DNA of 27,884 nt from Saccoglossus kowalevskii (GCF_000003605.2 NW_003112457.1:1-27884), one strand, 5' to 3'; shown: positions 8,197-16,699, counted from the stretch's first letter. Made by a program: numbers and translations. Notes: generated by a model from the sequence alone, not told the origin.

Positions 8197-8294
8197 TGAA
8201 TATTCGTCGGAATTGGATGTAATTTAATACTTCGGCTAGGCAAAAAAATCCCGGGAAAAAGTTAGTATGTACGGTGGAATAAAAATGTTGATGA

Positions 8295-8413
8295 GCCTAA
8301 TGCAAGTGGTATTCCCAGCCGGTCTCCCTTGCAAGTACTAACCACGCCCGATGCAGCTTAACTTCAGTGATCGGACGTGAACTGGTGTATTCTGCATTGG
8401 TTTGGCAGTAGGC
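8295..8413 (-). rRNA. 5S: 5S rRNA copy 39, helix I mismatched
   Basis: cctaatgcaag, cccttgc, gacgtg, gcattgg; cagtaggc kept on the other strand. Confidence 0.82.
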
Positions 8414-8830
8414 TGAATATTCGTCCGATTTGTATGTCATTTAATGCTTCGTCTAGGCAAAAAATCATGGGAAAATGTTAGCATGTAATGTGGAATAAAA
8501 ATGTTGATGAGCCTACTGCACGAGGTATTCCCAGCCGATCTCCCGTGCAAGTACTAACCACGCCCGATGCGGCTTAGCTTCAGTGATCGGACGAGAACTG
8601 GTGTATTCTGCAATGGTTTGGCAGTAGGCTGAATATTTGTCGGAATTGGATTTCAATTAATGCTTCGGCTAGGCAAAAAATCACGGGAAAAAGATAGTAT
8701 GTATGGTGGAATAAAAATGTTGATAAGCCTACTGCACGTGGTATTCCCAGCCGGTCTCCCATGCAAGTACTAACCACGCCCGATGCAGATTAACTTCAGT
8801 GATCGGACGAGAACCTGGTGTATTCTGCAA
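8400..8830. repeat. Block, second copy at 24222-24652
   Basis: Copies 40-41 match copies 113-114 at offset 15,822. Homology goes on past the gene-loss scar at 8925. Confidence 0.85.
8511..8629 (-). rRNA. 5S: 5S rRNA copy 40, gcggcttagc type
   Basis: cgagg, ccgatctcccgtgc, gcggcttagc. Gene identical to copy 113, 15,822 bp away. Confidence 0.84.
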
Positions 8831-8846
8831 TGGGTTGGCAGTTGGC
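8727..8846 (-). rRNA. 5S: 5S rRNA copy 41
   Basis: gcagatt, gaacctgg (extra base), gggttgg, gttggc. 120 nt. Partner of copy 114, which lacks the extra base. Confidence 0.8.
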
Positions 8847-9017
8847 TAAATATTCGTCGGAATTGGATGTCGTTTAATGCTTCGGCTATGCAAAAAATCA
8901 TGGAAAAATGTTCGTATGTACGTGGAATATTCGTCGGAATTGGATGTAATTAAATACTTCGGCTAGGCAACAATCGCGGGAAAAAATGGTATGTACGGTT
9001 GAATAAAATGTTGATAA
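8847..9017 (-). other. Fused spacers with a lost 5S gene
   Basis: Two spacers are joined directly at gaata (8925-8929), so no 5S gene lies between copies 41 and 42. The matching region 24668-24981 has an intact copy (115) there. Left of the junction is the start of a normal spacer-to-gene transition; right of it the sequence resumes 4 to 8 bp upstream of the next gene start. The simplest reading is a deletion of about 140 bp at a 5-bp microhomology. Confidence 0.85.
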
Positions 9018-9134
9018 GCCTACTGCACGTGGTATTCCCAGCCTGTCTTCCCATGCAGTACTAACCATGCCCGATGCAGATAACTTCAGTGATCGGACGA
9101 GAACTGGTGTACTCTGCATTGGTTTGGCAGGAGC
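9018..9134 (-). rRNA. 5S: 5S rRNA copy 42
   Basis: cctgtcttcccatgcagtac, catgccc, gcagataac, gtactctgcattgg, ggcaggagc. 117 nt with several one-base gaps; some may be sequence errors. Confidence 0.72.
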
Positions 9135-9231
9135 TGAATATTCGTCGCAATTGGATGTCATTTAATGCTTCGGCTAGGCAAAAAATCATGGAAAAAAGTT
9201 AGTATGTACGGTGGAATAAAAATGTTGATGA

Positions 9232-9351
9232 GCCCTACTGCACATGGTATTCTCAGCCGGTCTCGCATGCAAGTACTAACCACGCCCAATGCAGCTTAAC
9301 TTCAGTGATCGGACGAGAACTGGTGTATTCTGCAATGGTTTGTCATTCGGT
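9232..9351 (-). rRNA. 5S: 5S rRNA copy 43
   Basis: agccctactg (extra c), cacatgg, ctcag, ctcgcatgc, cccaatg, and gtcattcggt in place of ggcagtaggc, which breaks helix I. Likely non-functional. Confidence 0.75.
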
Positions 9352-9448
9352 TGAATATTCGTAGGAATTGGATGTCATTTAATGCTTCGGCTAGGCAAAA
9401 AATCATGGAAAAAAGTTAGTATGTACGGTGGAATAAAAATGGTGGTGA

Positions 9449-9567
9449 GCCTACTGCACATGGTATTCTCAGCCGGTCTCCCATGCAAGTACTAACCACG
9501 CCCGATGCAGCTTAACTTCAGTGATCGGACGAGAACTGGTGTATTCTGCAATGGTTTGGCAGTAGGC
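9449..9567 (-). rRNA. 5S: 5S rRNA copy 44
   Basis: Only cacatgg (G-U wobble in helix V, a CpG change) and ctcag. Gene identical to copy 88. Good functional candidate. Confidence 0.9.
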
Positions 9568-9663
9568 TGAATATTCATCGGAATTGGATGTCATTTAATC
9601 CTACGGCTAGGGAAAATTCATGGAAAAAAGTTAGTATGTACGGTGGAATAAAAATGTTGGTGA

Positions 9664-9782
9664 GCCTACTGCACATGGTATTCTCAGCCGGTCTCCCATG
9701 CAAGTACTAACCACGCCCGATGCAGCTTAACTTCAGTGATCGGACAAGAACTGGTGTATTCTGCAATGAGTTGCCAGTAGGC
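9664..9782 (-). rRNA. 5S: 5S rRNA copy 45
   Basis: cacatgg, ctcag, gacaag, gcaatgagttgccag. Confidence 0.84.
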
Positions 9783-9879
9783 TGAATATTCGTCGGAATT
9801 GGATGTCATTTAATGCTTCGGCTATGCAAAAAATCCCTCGAAAAAGTTAGTATGTGCGGTGGAATAAAAATGTTGATGA

Positions 9880-9998
9880 GCCTTCTGCATGCGGTATTCG
9901 CAGCCGGTCTCCCATGCAAGTACTAACCACGCCCAATGCAGATTAACTTCAGTGATCGGATGAGAACTGGTGTATTCTGCATTGGTTTGGCAGTATGC
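9880..9998 (-). rRNA. 5S: 5S rRNA copy 46
   Basis: ccttctgcatgcgg, ttcgcag, cccaatgcagatt, gatgag, gcattgg, cagtatgc. Confidence 0.78.
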
Positions 9999-10095
9999 TG
10001 AATGTTCGTTGCAATTGTATGCCATTTAATGCTTTGGCTAGGCAAAAAATCATGGAAAATAGTTAGTATGTACGGTGGAATAAAAATGTTCATCA

Positions 10096-10214
10096 GCCAA
10101 CTGCACGTGGTATTCCCAGCCGGTCTCCCATGCAAGTACTAACCACGCCCGATGCAGGTTAACTGCAGTGATCGGACGAGAACTGGTGTATTCTGCAATG
10201 GTTTGGCAGTAGGC
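10096..10214 (-). rRNA. 5S: 5S rRNA copy 47
   Basis: gccaactgc (helix I mismatch) and gcaggttaactgcag; otherwise consensus. Confidence 0.86.
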
Positions 10215-10311
10215 TGAATATTCGTCGGAATTGAATGTCATTTAATGCTATGGTTCGGCAAAAAATCATAGGAAAAAGTTAGTATGTAATGTGGAATAAA
10301 AATGTTGATGA

Positions 10312-10430
10312 GCCTACTGCACGTGGTATTCACAGCCGGTCTACCATGCAAGTACTAAACACGCCCAATGCAGCTTAACTTCAGTGATCGGATGAGAACT
10401 GGTGTATTCTGCAGTGGTTTGGCAGTAGGC
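10312..10430 (-). rRNA. 5S: 5S rRNA copy 48
   Basis: ttcacag, ctacc, aaacacgcccaatg, gatgag, gcagtgg. Related to copies 20 and 79. Confidence 0.83.
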
Positions 10431-10525
10431 TGAATATTCGTCGGAATTGAATGTAATTTAATACTTCGGCTAGGCAACAAATCGGGAAAAAGTTTGTATG
10501 TACGGTGGAATAATAATGTTGATAA

Positions 10526-10643
10526 GCCTACTGCACGCGGTATTCCCAGCCGGTCTCCATGCAAGTACTAAACATGCCCGATGCAGATTAACTTCAGTGA
10601 TCGGACGAGAACTGGTGTATTCTGCAATGGTTTGGCAATAGGC
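10526..10643 (-). rRNA. 5S: 5S rRNA copy 49
   Basis: cacgcgg, tctccatgc (one base lost), aaacatgccc, gcagatt, ggcaatagg. T5 broken (gaataataatg). 118 nt. Confidence 0.78.
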
Positions 10644-10740
10644 TGAATATTCGTCGCAATTGGATGTCATTTAATGCTTCGGCTTGGCAAAAAATCATGG
10701 AAAAATGTTAGTATGTATGGTGGAATAAAAATGTTGATAA

Positions 10741-10859
10741 GCCTACTGCACGTGGTATTCCCAGCCAGTCTCCCATGCAAGTACTAACCTCGCCTGATGC
10801 AGCTTAACTTCAGTGATCGGTCGAGAACTGGTGTATTCTGCAATGGTTTGGCAGTAGGC
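10741..10859 (-). rRNA. 5S: 5S rRNA copy 50
   Basis: ccagtc, cctcgcctgatg, ggtcgag. First unit of a four-copy higher-order block (also copies 60, 68, 81). Confidence 0.86.
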
Positions 10860-10956
10860 TGAATATTGGTCGGAATTGAATTTAATTTAATACTTCGGCT
10901 TGGCAAAAAATTCCTGGAAAAAATTAGTATGTACGGTGGAATAAAAATGTTGATGA

Positions 10957-11075
10957 GCCTACTGCACGTGGTATTCCCAGCAGGTCTCCCATGCAAGTAC
11001 TAACCACGCCCGATGTAGCTTTACTTCAGTGAACGGACGAGAAATGGTGTATTCTGCAATGGGTTGGCAGTAGGC
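10957..11075 (-). rRNA. 5S: 5S rRNA copy 51
   Basis: agcagg, gatgtagctttac, gtgaacgg, aaatgg, gggttgg. Confidence 0.82.
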
Positions 11076-11172
11076 TGAATATTCGTCATAATTGGATGTC
11101 ATTTAATGCTTCGGCTAGGCAAAAAATCCCGGGAAAAATTTAGTATGTACGGTGGAATAAAAATGTTGATGA

Positions 11173-11291
11173 GCCTAATGCACGTGGTATTCCCAGACGG
11201 TCTCCCATGCAAGTACTAACCACGCCCGATGCAGATTAACTTCAGTGATCGGACGTGAACTGGTGTATTCTGCATTGGTTTGGCTGTAGGC
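11173..11291 (-). rRNA. 5S: 5S rRNA copy 52, helix I mismatched
   Basis: cctaatgc, cagacgg, gcagatt, gacgtg, gcattgg, ggctgtagg. Nearly the same as copy 7, and followed by a copy 8-like unit. Confidence 0.8.
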
Positions 11292-11388
11292 TGAATATTC
11301 TTTGCAATTGGAGGTCATTTATTGCTTCGGCTAGGTAAAAAAATAAGGGAAATTGTTAGTATGTAATGTGGAATAACAATGTTGATGA

Positions 11389-11507
11389 GCCTACTGCACG
11401 TGGTATTCCCAGCCGGTCTCCCATGCAAGTACTAACCACGCCCGATGCAGCTTAACTTCAGTGAACGGACGAGAACTGGTGTATTCTGCAATGGTTTGGC
11501 AGTAGGC
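11389..11507 (-). rRNA. 5S: 5S rRNA copy 53, one change from consensus
   Basis: Full-length 119-nt gene with a single difference (gtgaacgg for gtgatcgg, loop C). Helix I 1-9/111-119 is perfect. Helix II is TGCAG/CTGCA, helix III is CAG/CTG, helix V CGTGG/CCACG and helix IV GC-A-TGG/CCG-GC with the usual bulged A. Loop E (TTAGTACTT with GGGAATA) is intact. Its product would enter the 60S ribosomal subunit. Its own T5 run is broken (gaataacaatg), so termination would need the next T-run about 40 nt further; this weakens the case for it as a normal transcription unit. Start and end follow the ends of helix I. Confidence 0.93.
11411..11458 (-). promoter_or_regulatory. Internal control region of copy 53
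   Basis: RNA positions about 50-97, where TFIIIA and TFIIIC bind in animal 5S genes. Box A is AGTTAAGCTGCATCG, the intermediate element lies near positions 67-72, and box C starts at TTGCATGGGAGACC. Box limits are taken from the vertebrate gene and are approximate. Confidence 0.7.
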
Positions 11508-11532
11508 TGAATATTGGTCGGAATTGAATTTA

Positions 11533-11539
11533 ATTTAAT
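11533..11539 (-). promoter_or_regulatory. TATA-like box upstream of copy 53
   Basis: ATTAAAT at -32 to -26 from the gene start. Insect and some other invertebrate 5S genes need an AT-rich element at about this place. Other units have ATTAAAC, AATAAAT or ATTAAAT here. Confidence 0.6.
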
Positions 11540-11604
11540 ACTTCGGCTTGGCAAAAAATTCCGGGAAAAAATTAGTATGTACGGTGGAATAAAAATGTTG
11601 ATGA

Positions 11605-11722
11605 GCCTACTGCACGTGGTATTCCCAGCCGGTCACCCATGCAAGTACTAACCACGTCCGGTGGGCTTAACTTCAGTGATCGGACGAGAACTGGTGTATT
11701 GTGCAATGTTTTGTCAGTAGGC
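11605..11722 (-). pseudogene. 5S pseudogene copy 54, helix II block variant
   Basis: tccggtggg block, gtcaccc, gtattgtgc, gttttgtcag. Confidence 0.8.
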
Positions 11723-11819
11723 TGAATATTCGTCGGAATTGGATGTAATTTAATACTTCGGCTATTCAAAAAATCCCGGGAAAAAGTTAGTATGTACGGT
11801 GGAATAAAAATGTTGATGA

Positions 11820-11938
11820 GCCTACTGCACGTGGTATTCACAGCCGGTCTACCATGCAAGTACTAAACACGCCCGATGCAGCTTAACTTCAGTGAACGGA
11901 CGAGAAATGGTGTATTCTGCAATGGGTTGGCAGTAGGC
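11820..11938 (-). rRNA. 5S: 5S rRNA copy 55
   Basis: Gene identical to copy 27 (ttcacag, ctacc, aaacacg, gtgaacgg, aaatgg, gggttgg), 6,115 bp away. Confidence 0.84.
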
Positions 11939-12037
11939 TGAATATTCGTCGTAATTGGATGTCGTTTAATGCTTTCGGCTAGGCAAAAAAATCCCGGGAA
12001 AAAGTTAGTATGTACGGTGGAATAAAATTGTTGATGA

Positions 12038-12156
12038 GCCTAATGCACGTGGTATTCCCAGCCGGTCTCCCTTGCAAGTACTAACCACGCCCGATGCAGC
12101 TTAAACTTCAGTGATCGGACGTGAACTGGTGTATTCTGCATGGTTTGGCAGTAGGC
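12038..12156 (-). rRNA. 5S: 5S rRNA copy 56, helix I mismatched
   Basis: As copy 28 but with an extra a (ttaaactt) and a lost base (gcatgg), which offset each other. Confidence 0.78.
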
Positions 12157-12252
12157 TGAATATTCGTTGCATTGGATGTAATGTATTGCTTCAGCTAGGC
12201 AAAAAAAACATAGGAAAATGTTAGTATGTATGTGGAATAAAAATGTTGAAAA

Positions 12253-12375
12253 TCGTACTGCACGTGTATTCCCAGCCAGTCTCCCATGCAAGTACTAACC
12301 ATGCCCGATGCAGATTAAACTTTCTGTGATCGGACGAGAAACTGGAGTATTCTGCAAATGGTTTTGGAAGTAGGC
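12253..12375 (-). rRNA. 5S: 5S rRNA copy 57, T4-adjacent type with many indels
   Basis: 123 nt: attaaactttctgtg, gaaactggag, gcaaatggttttggaag, cacgtgtatt. The sister copy 84 shares the private tctgtg but not the extra homopolymer bases, so most indels look like sequence errors. Confidence 0.7.
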
Positions 12376-12474
12376 TGAATATTCTTTGCAATTGGAGGTC
12401 ATTTTATTGCTTCGGCTAGGTAAAAAAAATAAGGAAAAATGTTTGTATGTAATGTGGAATAAAAATGTTGATGA

Positions 12475-12593
12475 GCCTGCTGCACGTGGTATTCCCAGCC
12501 GGTCACCCATGCAAGTACTAACCACGCCCGATGCAGCTTAACTTCAGTGATCGGACGAGAACTGGTGTATTCTGCAATGTTTTGTCAGTAGGC
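12475..12593 (-). rRNA. 5S: 5S rRNA copy 58
   Basis: cctgctgc, gtcaccc, gttttgtcag. Shares cctgctgc only with copy 85. Confidence 0.84.
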
Positions 12594-12690
12594 TGAATAT
12601 GCGTCGGAATTGGATGTAATTTAATACTTCGGCTATTCAAAAAATCCCGGGAAAAAGTTAGTATGTACGGTGGAATAATAATGCTGATGA

Positions 12691-12809
12691 GCCTACTGCA
12701 CGTGGTATTCACAGCCGGTCTCCCATGCAAGTACTAAACACGCCCGATGCAGATTAACTTCAGTGATCGGACGAGAACTAGTGTATTCTGCATTGGTTTG
12801 GCAGTAGGC
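12691..12809 (-). rRNA. 5S: 5S rRNA copy 59
   Basis: ttcacag, aaacacg, gcagatt, actagtg, gcattgg. T5 broken (gaataataatg). Confidence 0.82.
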
Positions 12810-12907
12810 TGAATATTCGTCGCAATTGGATGTCATTTAATGCTTCGGCTAGGCAAAAAATCATGGAAAAAAGTTAGTATGTATGGTGGAATAAAAATTG
12901 TTGATAA

Positions 12908-13026
12908 GCCTACTGTACGTGGTATTCCCAGCCGGTCTCCCATGCAAGTACTAACCTCGCCTGATGCAGCTAAACTTCAGTGATCGGTCGAGAACTGGTG
13001 TATTCTGCAATGGTTTGGCAGTAGGC
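12908..13026 (-). rRNA. 5S: 5S rRNA copy 60
   Basis: ctgtacg, cctcgcctgatgcagctaaac, ggtcgag. Confidence 0.84.
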
Positions 13027-13123
13027 TGAATATTGGTCGGAATTGAATTTAATTTAATACTTCGGCTTGGCAAAAAATTCCGGGAAAAAATTAGTATGTA
13101 CGGTGGAATAAAAATGTTGATGA

Positions 13124-13242
13124 GCCTACTGCACGTGGTATTCCCAGCAGGTCTCCCATGCAAGTACTAACCACTCCCGATGCAGCTTAACTTCAGTGAA
13201 CGGACGAGAAATGGTGTATTCTGCAATGGGTTGGCAGTAGGC
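13124..13242 (-). rRNA. 5S: 5S rRNA copy 61
   Basis: agcagg, ccactccc, gtgaacgg, aaatgg, gggttgg. Confidence 0.83.
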
Positions 13243-13339
13243 TGAATATTCGTCATAATTGGATGTCATTTAATGCTTCGGCTAGGCGAAAAATCCCGGG
13301 AAAAATTTAGTATGTACGGTGGAATAAAATTGTTGATGA

Positions 13340-13458
13340 GCCTAATGCACGTGGTATTCCCAGCCGGTCTCCCATGCAAGTACTAACCACGCCCGATGCA
13401 GCTTAACTTCAGTGATCGGACGTGAACTGGTGTATTCTGCATTGGTTTGGCAGTAGGC
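13340..13458 (-). rRNA. 5S: 5S rRNA copy 62, helix I mismatched
   Basis: Three differences: cctaatgc, gacgtg, gcattgg. Gene identical to copy 83. Confidence 0.84.
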
Positions 13459-13557
13459 TGAATATTCCTTGCAATTGGATGTAATTTATTGCTTCGGCTA
13501 GGAAAAAAAAAACATGGGAAAATGTTAGTATGTAATGTGGAATAAAAATGTTGAAAA

Positions 13558-13676
13558 TCCTACTGCACGGGGTATTCCCAGCCAGTCTCCCATGCAAGTA
13601 CTAACCATGCCCGATGCAGATTAACTTCAGTGATCGGACGAGAACTGGAGTATTCTGCAATGGTTTGGAAGTAGGC
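13558..13676 (-). rRNA. 5S: 5S rRNA copy 63, T4-adjacent type
   Basis: gaaaatcc, cacgggg, ccagtc, catgccc, gcagatt, ctggag, ggaagtagg. Confidence 0.8.
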
Positions 13677-13774
13677 TGATTATTCTTTGCAATTGGAGGT
13701 CATTTATTGCTTCGGCTAGGTAAAAAAAATAAGGGAAAATGTTAGTATGTAATGTGGAATAAAAATGTTGATGA

Positions 13775-13893
13775 GCCTACTGCACGTGGTATTCCCAGCC
13801 GGTCTACCATGCAAGTACTAACCACGCCCGATGCAGCTTAACTTCATTGATATGACAAGAACTGGTGTGTTCTGCAATGGTATGGCAGTAGGC
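13775..13893 (-). rRNA. 5S: 5S rRNA copy 64
   Basis: ctacc, attgatatgacaag, gtgtgttc, gtatggcag. Gene identical to copy 73. Confidence 0.82.
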
Positions 13894-13990
13894 TGAATAT
13901 TCGTCCGTATTGTATGTCATTTAATGCTTCGTCTAGGCAAAAAATCATGGGAAAATGTAAGTATGTAATGTGGAATAAAAATGTTCATGA

Positions 13991-14109
13991 GCCTACTGCA
14001 CGTGGTATTCCCAGCCGGTCTCCCATGCAAGTACTAACCACACCCGATGCAGCTTAGCTTCAGTGATCGGACGAGAACTGGTGTATTCTGCAATGGGTTG
14101 GCAGTAGGC
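13991..14109 (-). rRNA. 5S: 5S rRNA copy 65
   Basis: ccacaccc, gcttagctt, gggttgg. Confidence 0.86.
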
Positions 14110-14206
14110 TGAATATTCGTCAGAATTGGATGTCGTTTAATGCTTCGGCTATGCAAAAAATCCGGCGAAAAAGTTAGTATGTACGGTGGAATAAAAATGT
14201 TGATGA

Positions 14207-14324
14207 GCCTACTGATTGTGGTATTCTCAACCGGTCTCCCATGCAAGTACTAACCACGTCCGGTGGGATTAACTTCAGTGATCGGACGAGAACTGGTGTA
14301 TTCTGCAATGGTTTGTCAGTAGGC
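14207..14324 (-). pseudogene. 5S pseudogene copy 66, helix II block variant
   Basis: tccggtgggatt block, ctgattg, ctcaacc, gtttgtcag. Confidence 0.8.
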
Positions 14325-14423
14325 TGAATATTCGTCGGAATTGGATGTAATTTAATACTTCGGCTATTCAAAAAAATCCCGGGAAAAAGTTAGTATGTAC
14401 GGTGGAAATAAAAATGTTGATGA

Positions 14424-14542
14424 GCCAGCTGCACGTGGTATTCACAGCCGGTCTACCATGCAAGTACTAAACATGCCCGATGCAGATTAACTTCAGTGAT
14501 CGGACGAGAACTGGTGTATTCTGCATTGGTTTGGCAGTAGGC
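14424..14542 (-). rRNA. 5S: 5S rRNA copy 67
   Basis: gccagctgc (helix I mismatch), ttcacag, ctacc, aaacatgccc, gcagatt, gcattgg. Confidence 0.8.
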
Positions 14543-14639
14543 TGAATATTCGTTGCAATTGGATGTCATTTAATGCTTCGGCTAGGCAAAAAATCATGGA
14601 AAAAAGTTAGTATGTATGGTGGAATAAAAATGTTGATAA

Positions 14640-14758
14640 GCCTACTGCACGTGGTATTCCCAGCCGGTCTCCCATGCAAGTACTAACCTCGCCTGATGCA
14701 GCTTAACTTCAGTGATCGGTCGAGAACTGGTGTATTCTGCAATGGTTTGGCAGTAGGC
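14640..14758 (-). rRNA. 5S: 5S rRNA copy 68
   Basis: Three base changes: cctcgcctgatg and ggtcgag. Terminal helix and T5 intact. Confidence 0.88.
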
Positions 14759-14855
14759 TGAATACTGGTCGGAATTGAATTTAATTTAATACTTCGGCTT
14801 GGCAAAAAATTCCTGGAAAAAATTAGTATGTACGGTGGAATAAAAATGTTGATGA

Positions 14856-14974
14856 GCCTACTGCACGTGGTATTCCCAGCAGGTCTCCCATGCAAGTACT
14901 AACCACGCCCGATGCAGCTTAACTTCAGTGAACGGACGAGAAATGGTGTATTCTGCAATGGGTTGGCAGTAGGC
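14856..14974 (-). rRNA. 5S: 5S rRNA copy 69
   Basis: agcagg, gtgaacgg, aaatgg, gggttgg. Confidence 0.85.
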
Positions 14975-15071
14975 TGAATATTCGTCATAATTGGATGTCA
15001 TTTAATTCTTCGGCTAGGCAAAAAATTCCGGGAAAAATTTAGTATGTACGGTGGAATAAAATTGTTGATGA

Positions 15072-15190
15072 GCCTAATGCACGTGGTATTCCCAGCCGGT
15101 CTCCCATGCAAGTACTAACCACGCCCGATACAGCTTAACTTCAGTGATCGGACGAGAACTGGTGTATTCTGCAATGGTTTGTCAGTCGGT
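15072..15190 (-). rRNA. 5S: 5S rRNA copy 70, helix I broken
   Basis: cctaatgc, gatacag, gtttgtcagtcggt: both strands of helix I changed without pairing. Confidence 0.78.
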
Positions 15191-15287
15191 TGAATATTCG
15201 TCGGAATTGGATGTAATTTAATACTTCGGCTAGGCAAAAAAGCATGGGAAAATGTTAGTATGTCATGTGGAATAAAAATGTTGAAAA

Positions 15288-15406
15288 TCCTACTGCACGT
15301 GGTATTCCCAGCCAGTCTCCCATGCAAGTACTAACCATGCCCGATGCAGATTAACTTCAGTGATCGGACGAGAACTGGAGTATTCTGCAATGGTTTGGAA
15401 GTAGGC
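15288..15406 (-). rRNA. 5S: 5S rRNA copy 71, T4-adjacent type
   Basis: gaaaatcc, ccagtc, catgccc, gcagatt, ctggag, ggaagtagg. Confidence 0.8.
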
Positions 15407-15504
15407 TGATTATTCTTTGCAATTGGAGGTCATCTATTGCTTCGGCTAGGTAAAAAAAATAAGGGAAAATGTTAGTATGTAATGTGGAATAAAAATGTTG
15501 ATGA

Positions 15505-15622
15505 GCCTACTGCACGTGGTATTCCCAGCCGGTCACCCATGCAAGTACTAACCACGTCCGGTGGGCTTAACTTCAGTGATCGGACGAGAACTGGTGTATT
15601 CTGCAATGGTTTGTCAGTAGGC
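15505..15622 (-). pseudogene. 5S pseudogene copy 72, helix II block variant
   Basis: tccggtggg block, gtcaccc, gtttgtcag. Confidence 0.8.
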
Positions 15623-15719
15623 TGAATATTGGTCGGAATTGGATTTAATTTAATGCTACGGCTCGGCAAAAAATCATAGGAAAAAGTTAGTATGTAATGT
15701 GGAATAAAAATGTTGATGA

Positions 15720-15838
15720 GCCTACTGCACGTGGTATTCCCAGCCGGTCTACCATGCAAGTACTAACCACGCCCGATGCAGCTTAACTTCATTGATATGA
15801 CAAGAACTGGTGTGTTCTGCAATGGTATGGCAGTAGGC
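15720..15838 (-). rRNA. 5S: 5S rRNA copy 73
   Basis: ctacc, attgatatgacaag, gtgtgttc, gtatggcag, as copy 64, 1,945 bp away. Confidence 0.82.
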
Positions 15839-15935
15839 TGAATATTCGTCCGTATTGTATGTCATTTAATGCTTCGTCTAGGCAAAAAATCATGGGAAAA
15901 TGTTAGTATGTAATGTGGAATAAAAATGTTGATGA

Positions 15936-16054
15936 GCCTACTGCACGTGGTATTCCCAGCCGGTCTCCCATGCAAGTACTAACCACACCCGATGCAGCTT
16001 AGCTTCAGTGATCGGACGAGAACTGGTGTATTCTGCAATGGGTTGACAGTAGGC
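15936..16054 (-). rRNA. 5S: 5S rRNA copy 74
   Basis: ccacaccc, gcttagctt, gggttgacag. Confidence 0.85.
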
Positions 16055-16151
16055 TGAATATTCGTCGGAATTGGATGTCGTTTAATGCTTCGGCTATGCA
16101 AAAAATCCGGCGAAAAAGTTAGTATGTACGGTGGAATAAAAATGTTGATGA

Positions 16152-16269
16152 GCCTACTGATTGTGGTATTCTCAGCCGGTCTCCCATGCAAGTACTAACC
16201 ACGTCCGGTGGGATTAACTTCAGTGATCAGACGAAAACTGGTGTATTCTGCATTGGTTTGTCAGTAGGC
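16152..16269 (-). pseudogene. 5S pseudogene copy 75, helix II block variant
   Basis: tccggtgggatt block, ctgattg, ctcag, gatcagacgaaaac, gcattggtttgtcag. Confidence 0.8.
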
Positions 16270-16366
16270 TGAATATTCGTTGCAATTGGATGTCATTTAA
16301 TGCTTCGGCTAGGCAAAAAATCATGGAAAAAAGTTAGTATGTATGGTGGAATAAAAATGTTGATAA

Positions 16367-16484
16367 CTCTACTGCACGTGGTATTCCCAGCCGGTCTCCC
16401 ATGCAAGTACTAACCACGTCCGGTGGGCTTAACATCAGTGATCGGACGAGAACTGGTGTATTCTGCATTGGTTTGGCAGTAGGC
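16367..16484 (-). pseudogene. 5S pseudogene copy 76, helix II block variant
   Basis: tccggtggg block, ctctactgc at the 3' end, aacatcag, gcattgg. Confidence 0.8.
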
Positions 16485-16580
16485 TGAATATTCGTTGCAA
16501 TTGGATGTAATGTATTGCTTCAGCTAGGCAAAAAACATGGGAAAATGTTAGTATGTAATGTGGAATAAAAATGTTGAAAA

Positions 16581-16699
16581 TCCTACTGCAAGTGGTATTC
16601 CCAGCCAGTCTCCCATGCAAGTACTAACCATGCCCAATGCAGATTAACTTCAGTGATCGGACGAGAGCTGGAGTATTCTGCAATGGTTTGGAAGTAGGC
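16581..16699 (-). rRNA. 5S: 5S rRNA copy 77, T4-adjacent type
   Basis: gaaaatcc, caagtgg, ccagtc, catgcccaatg, gcagatt, gagagctggag, ggaagtagg. Partner of copy 18. Confidence 0.79.

Larger units (their letters stand above)
10567..11210. repeat. Higher-order block present four times
   Basis: Other copies start near 12735, 14467 and 17272 (offsets 2,167, 1,732 and 2,805). Order: a gcagatt unit, a cctcgcctgatg/ggtcgag unit, an agcagg/gtgaacgg unit, a cctaatgc unit; the last three copies go on with a T4-adjacent unit. Confidence 0.82.
13760..14330. repeat. Three-unit block, second copy at 15705-16275
   Basis: Copies 64-66 match copies 73-75 at offset 1,945, sharing attgatatgacaag, ccacaccc and ctgattg. 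Flanking spacers differ, which marks both breakpoints. Confidence 0.85.
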
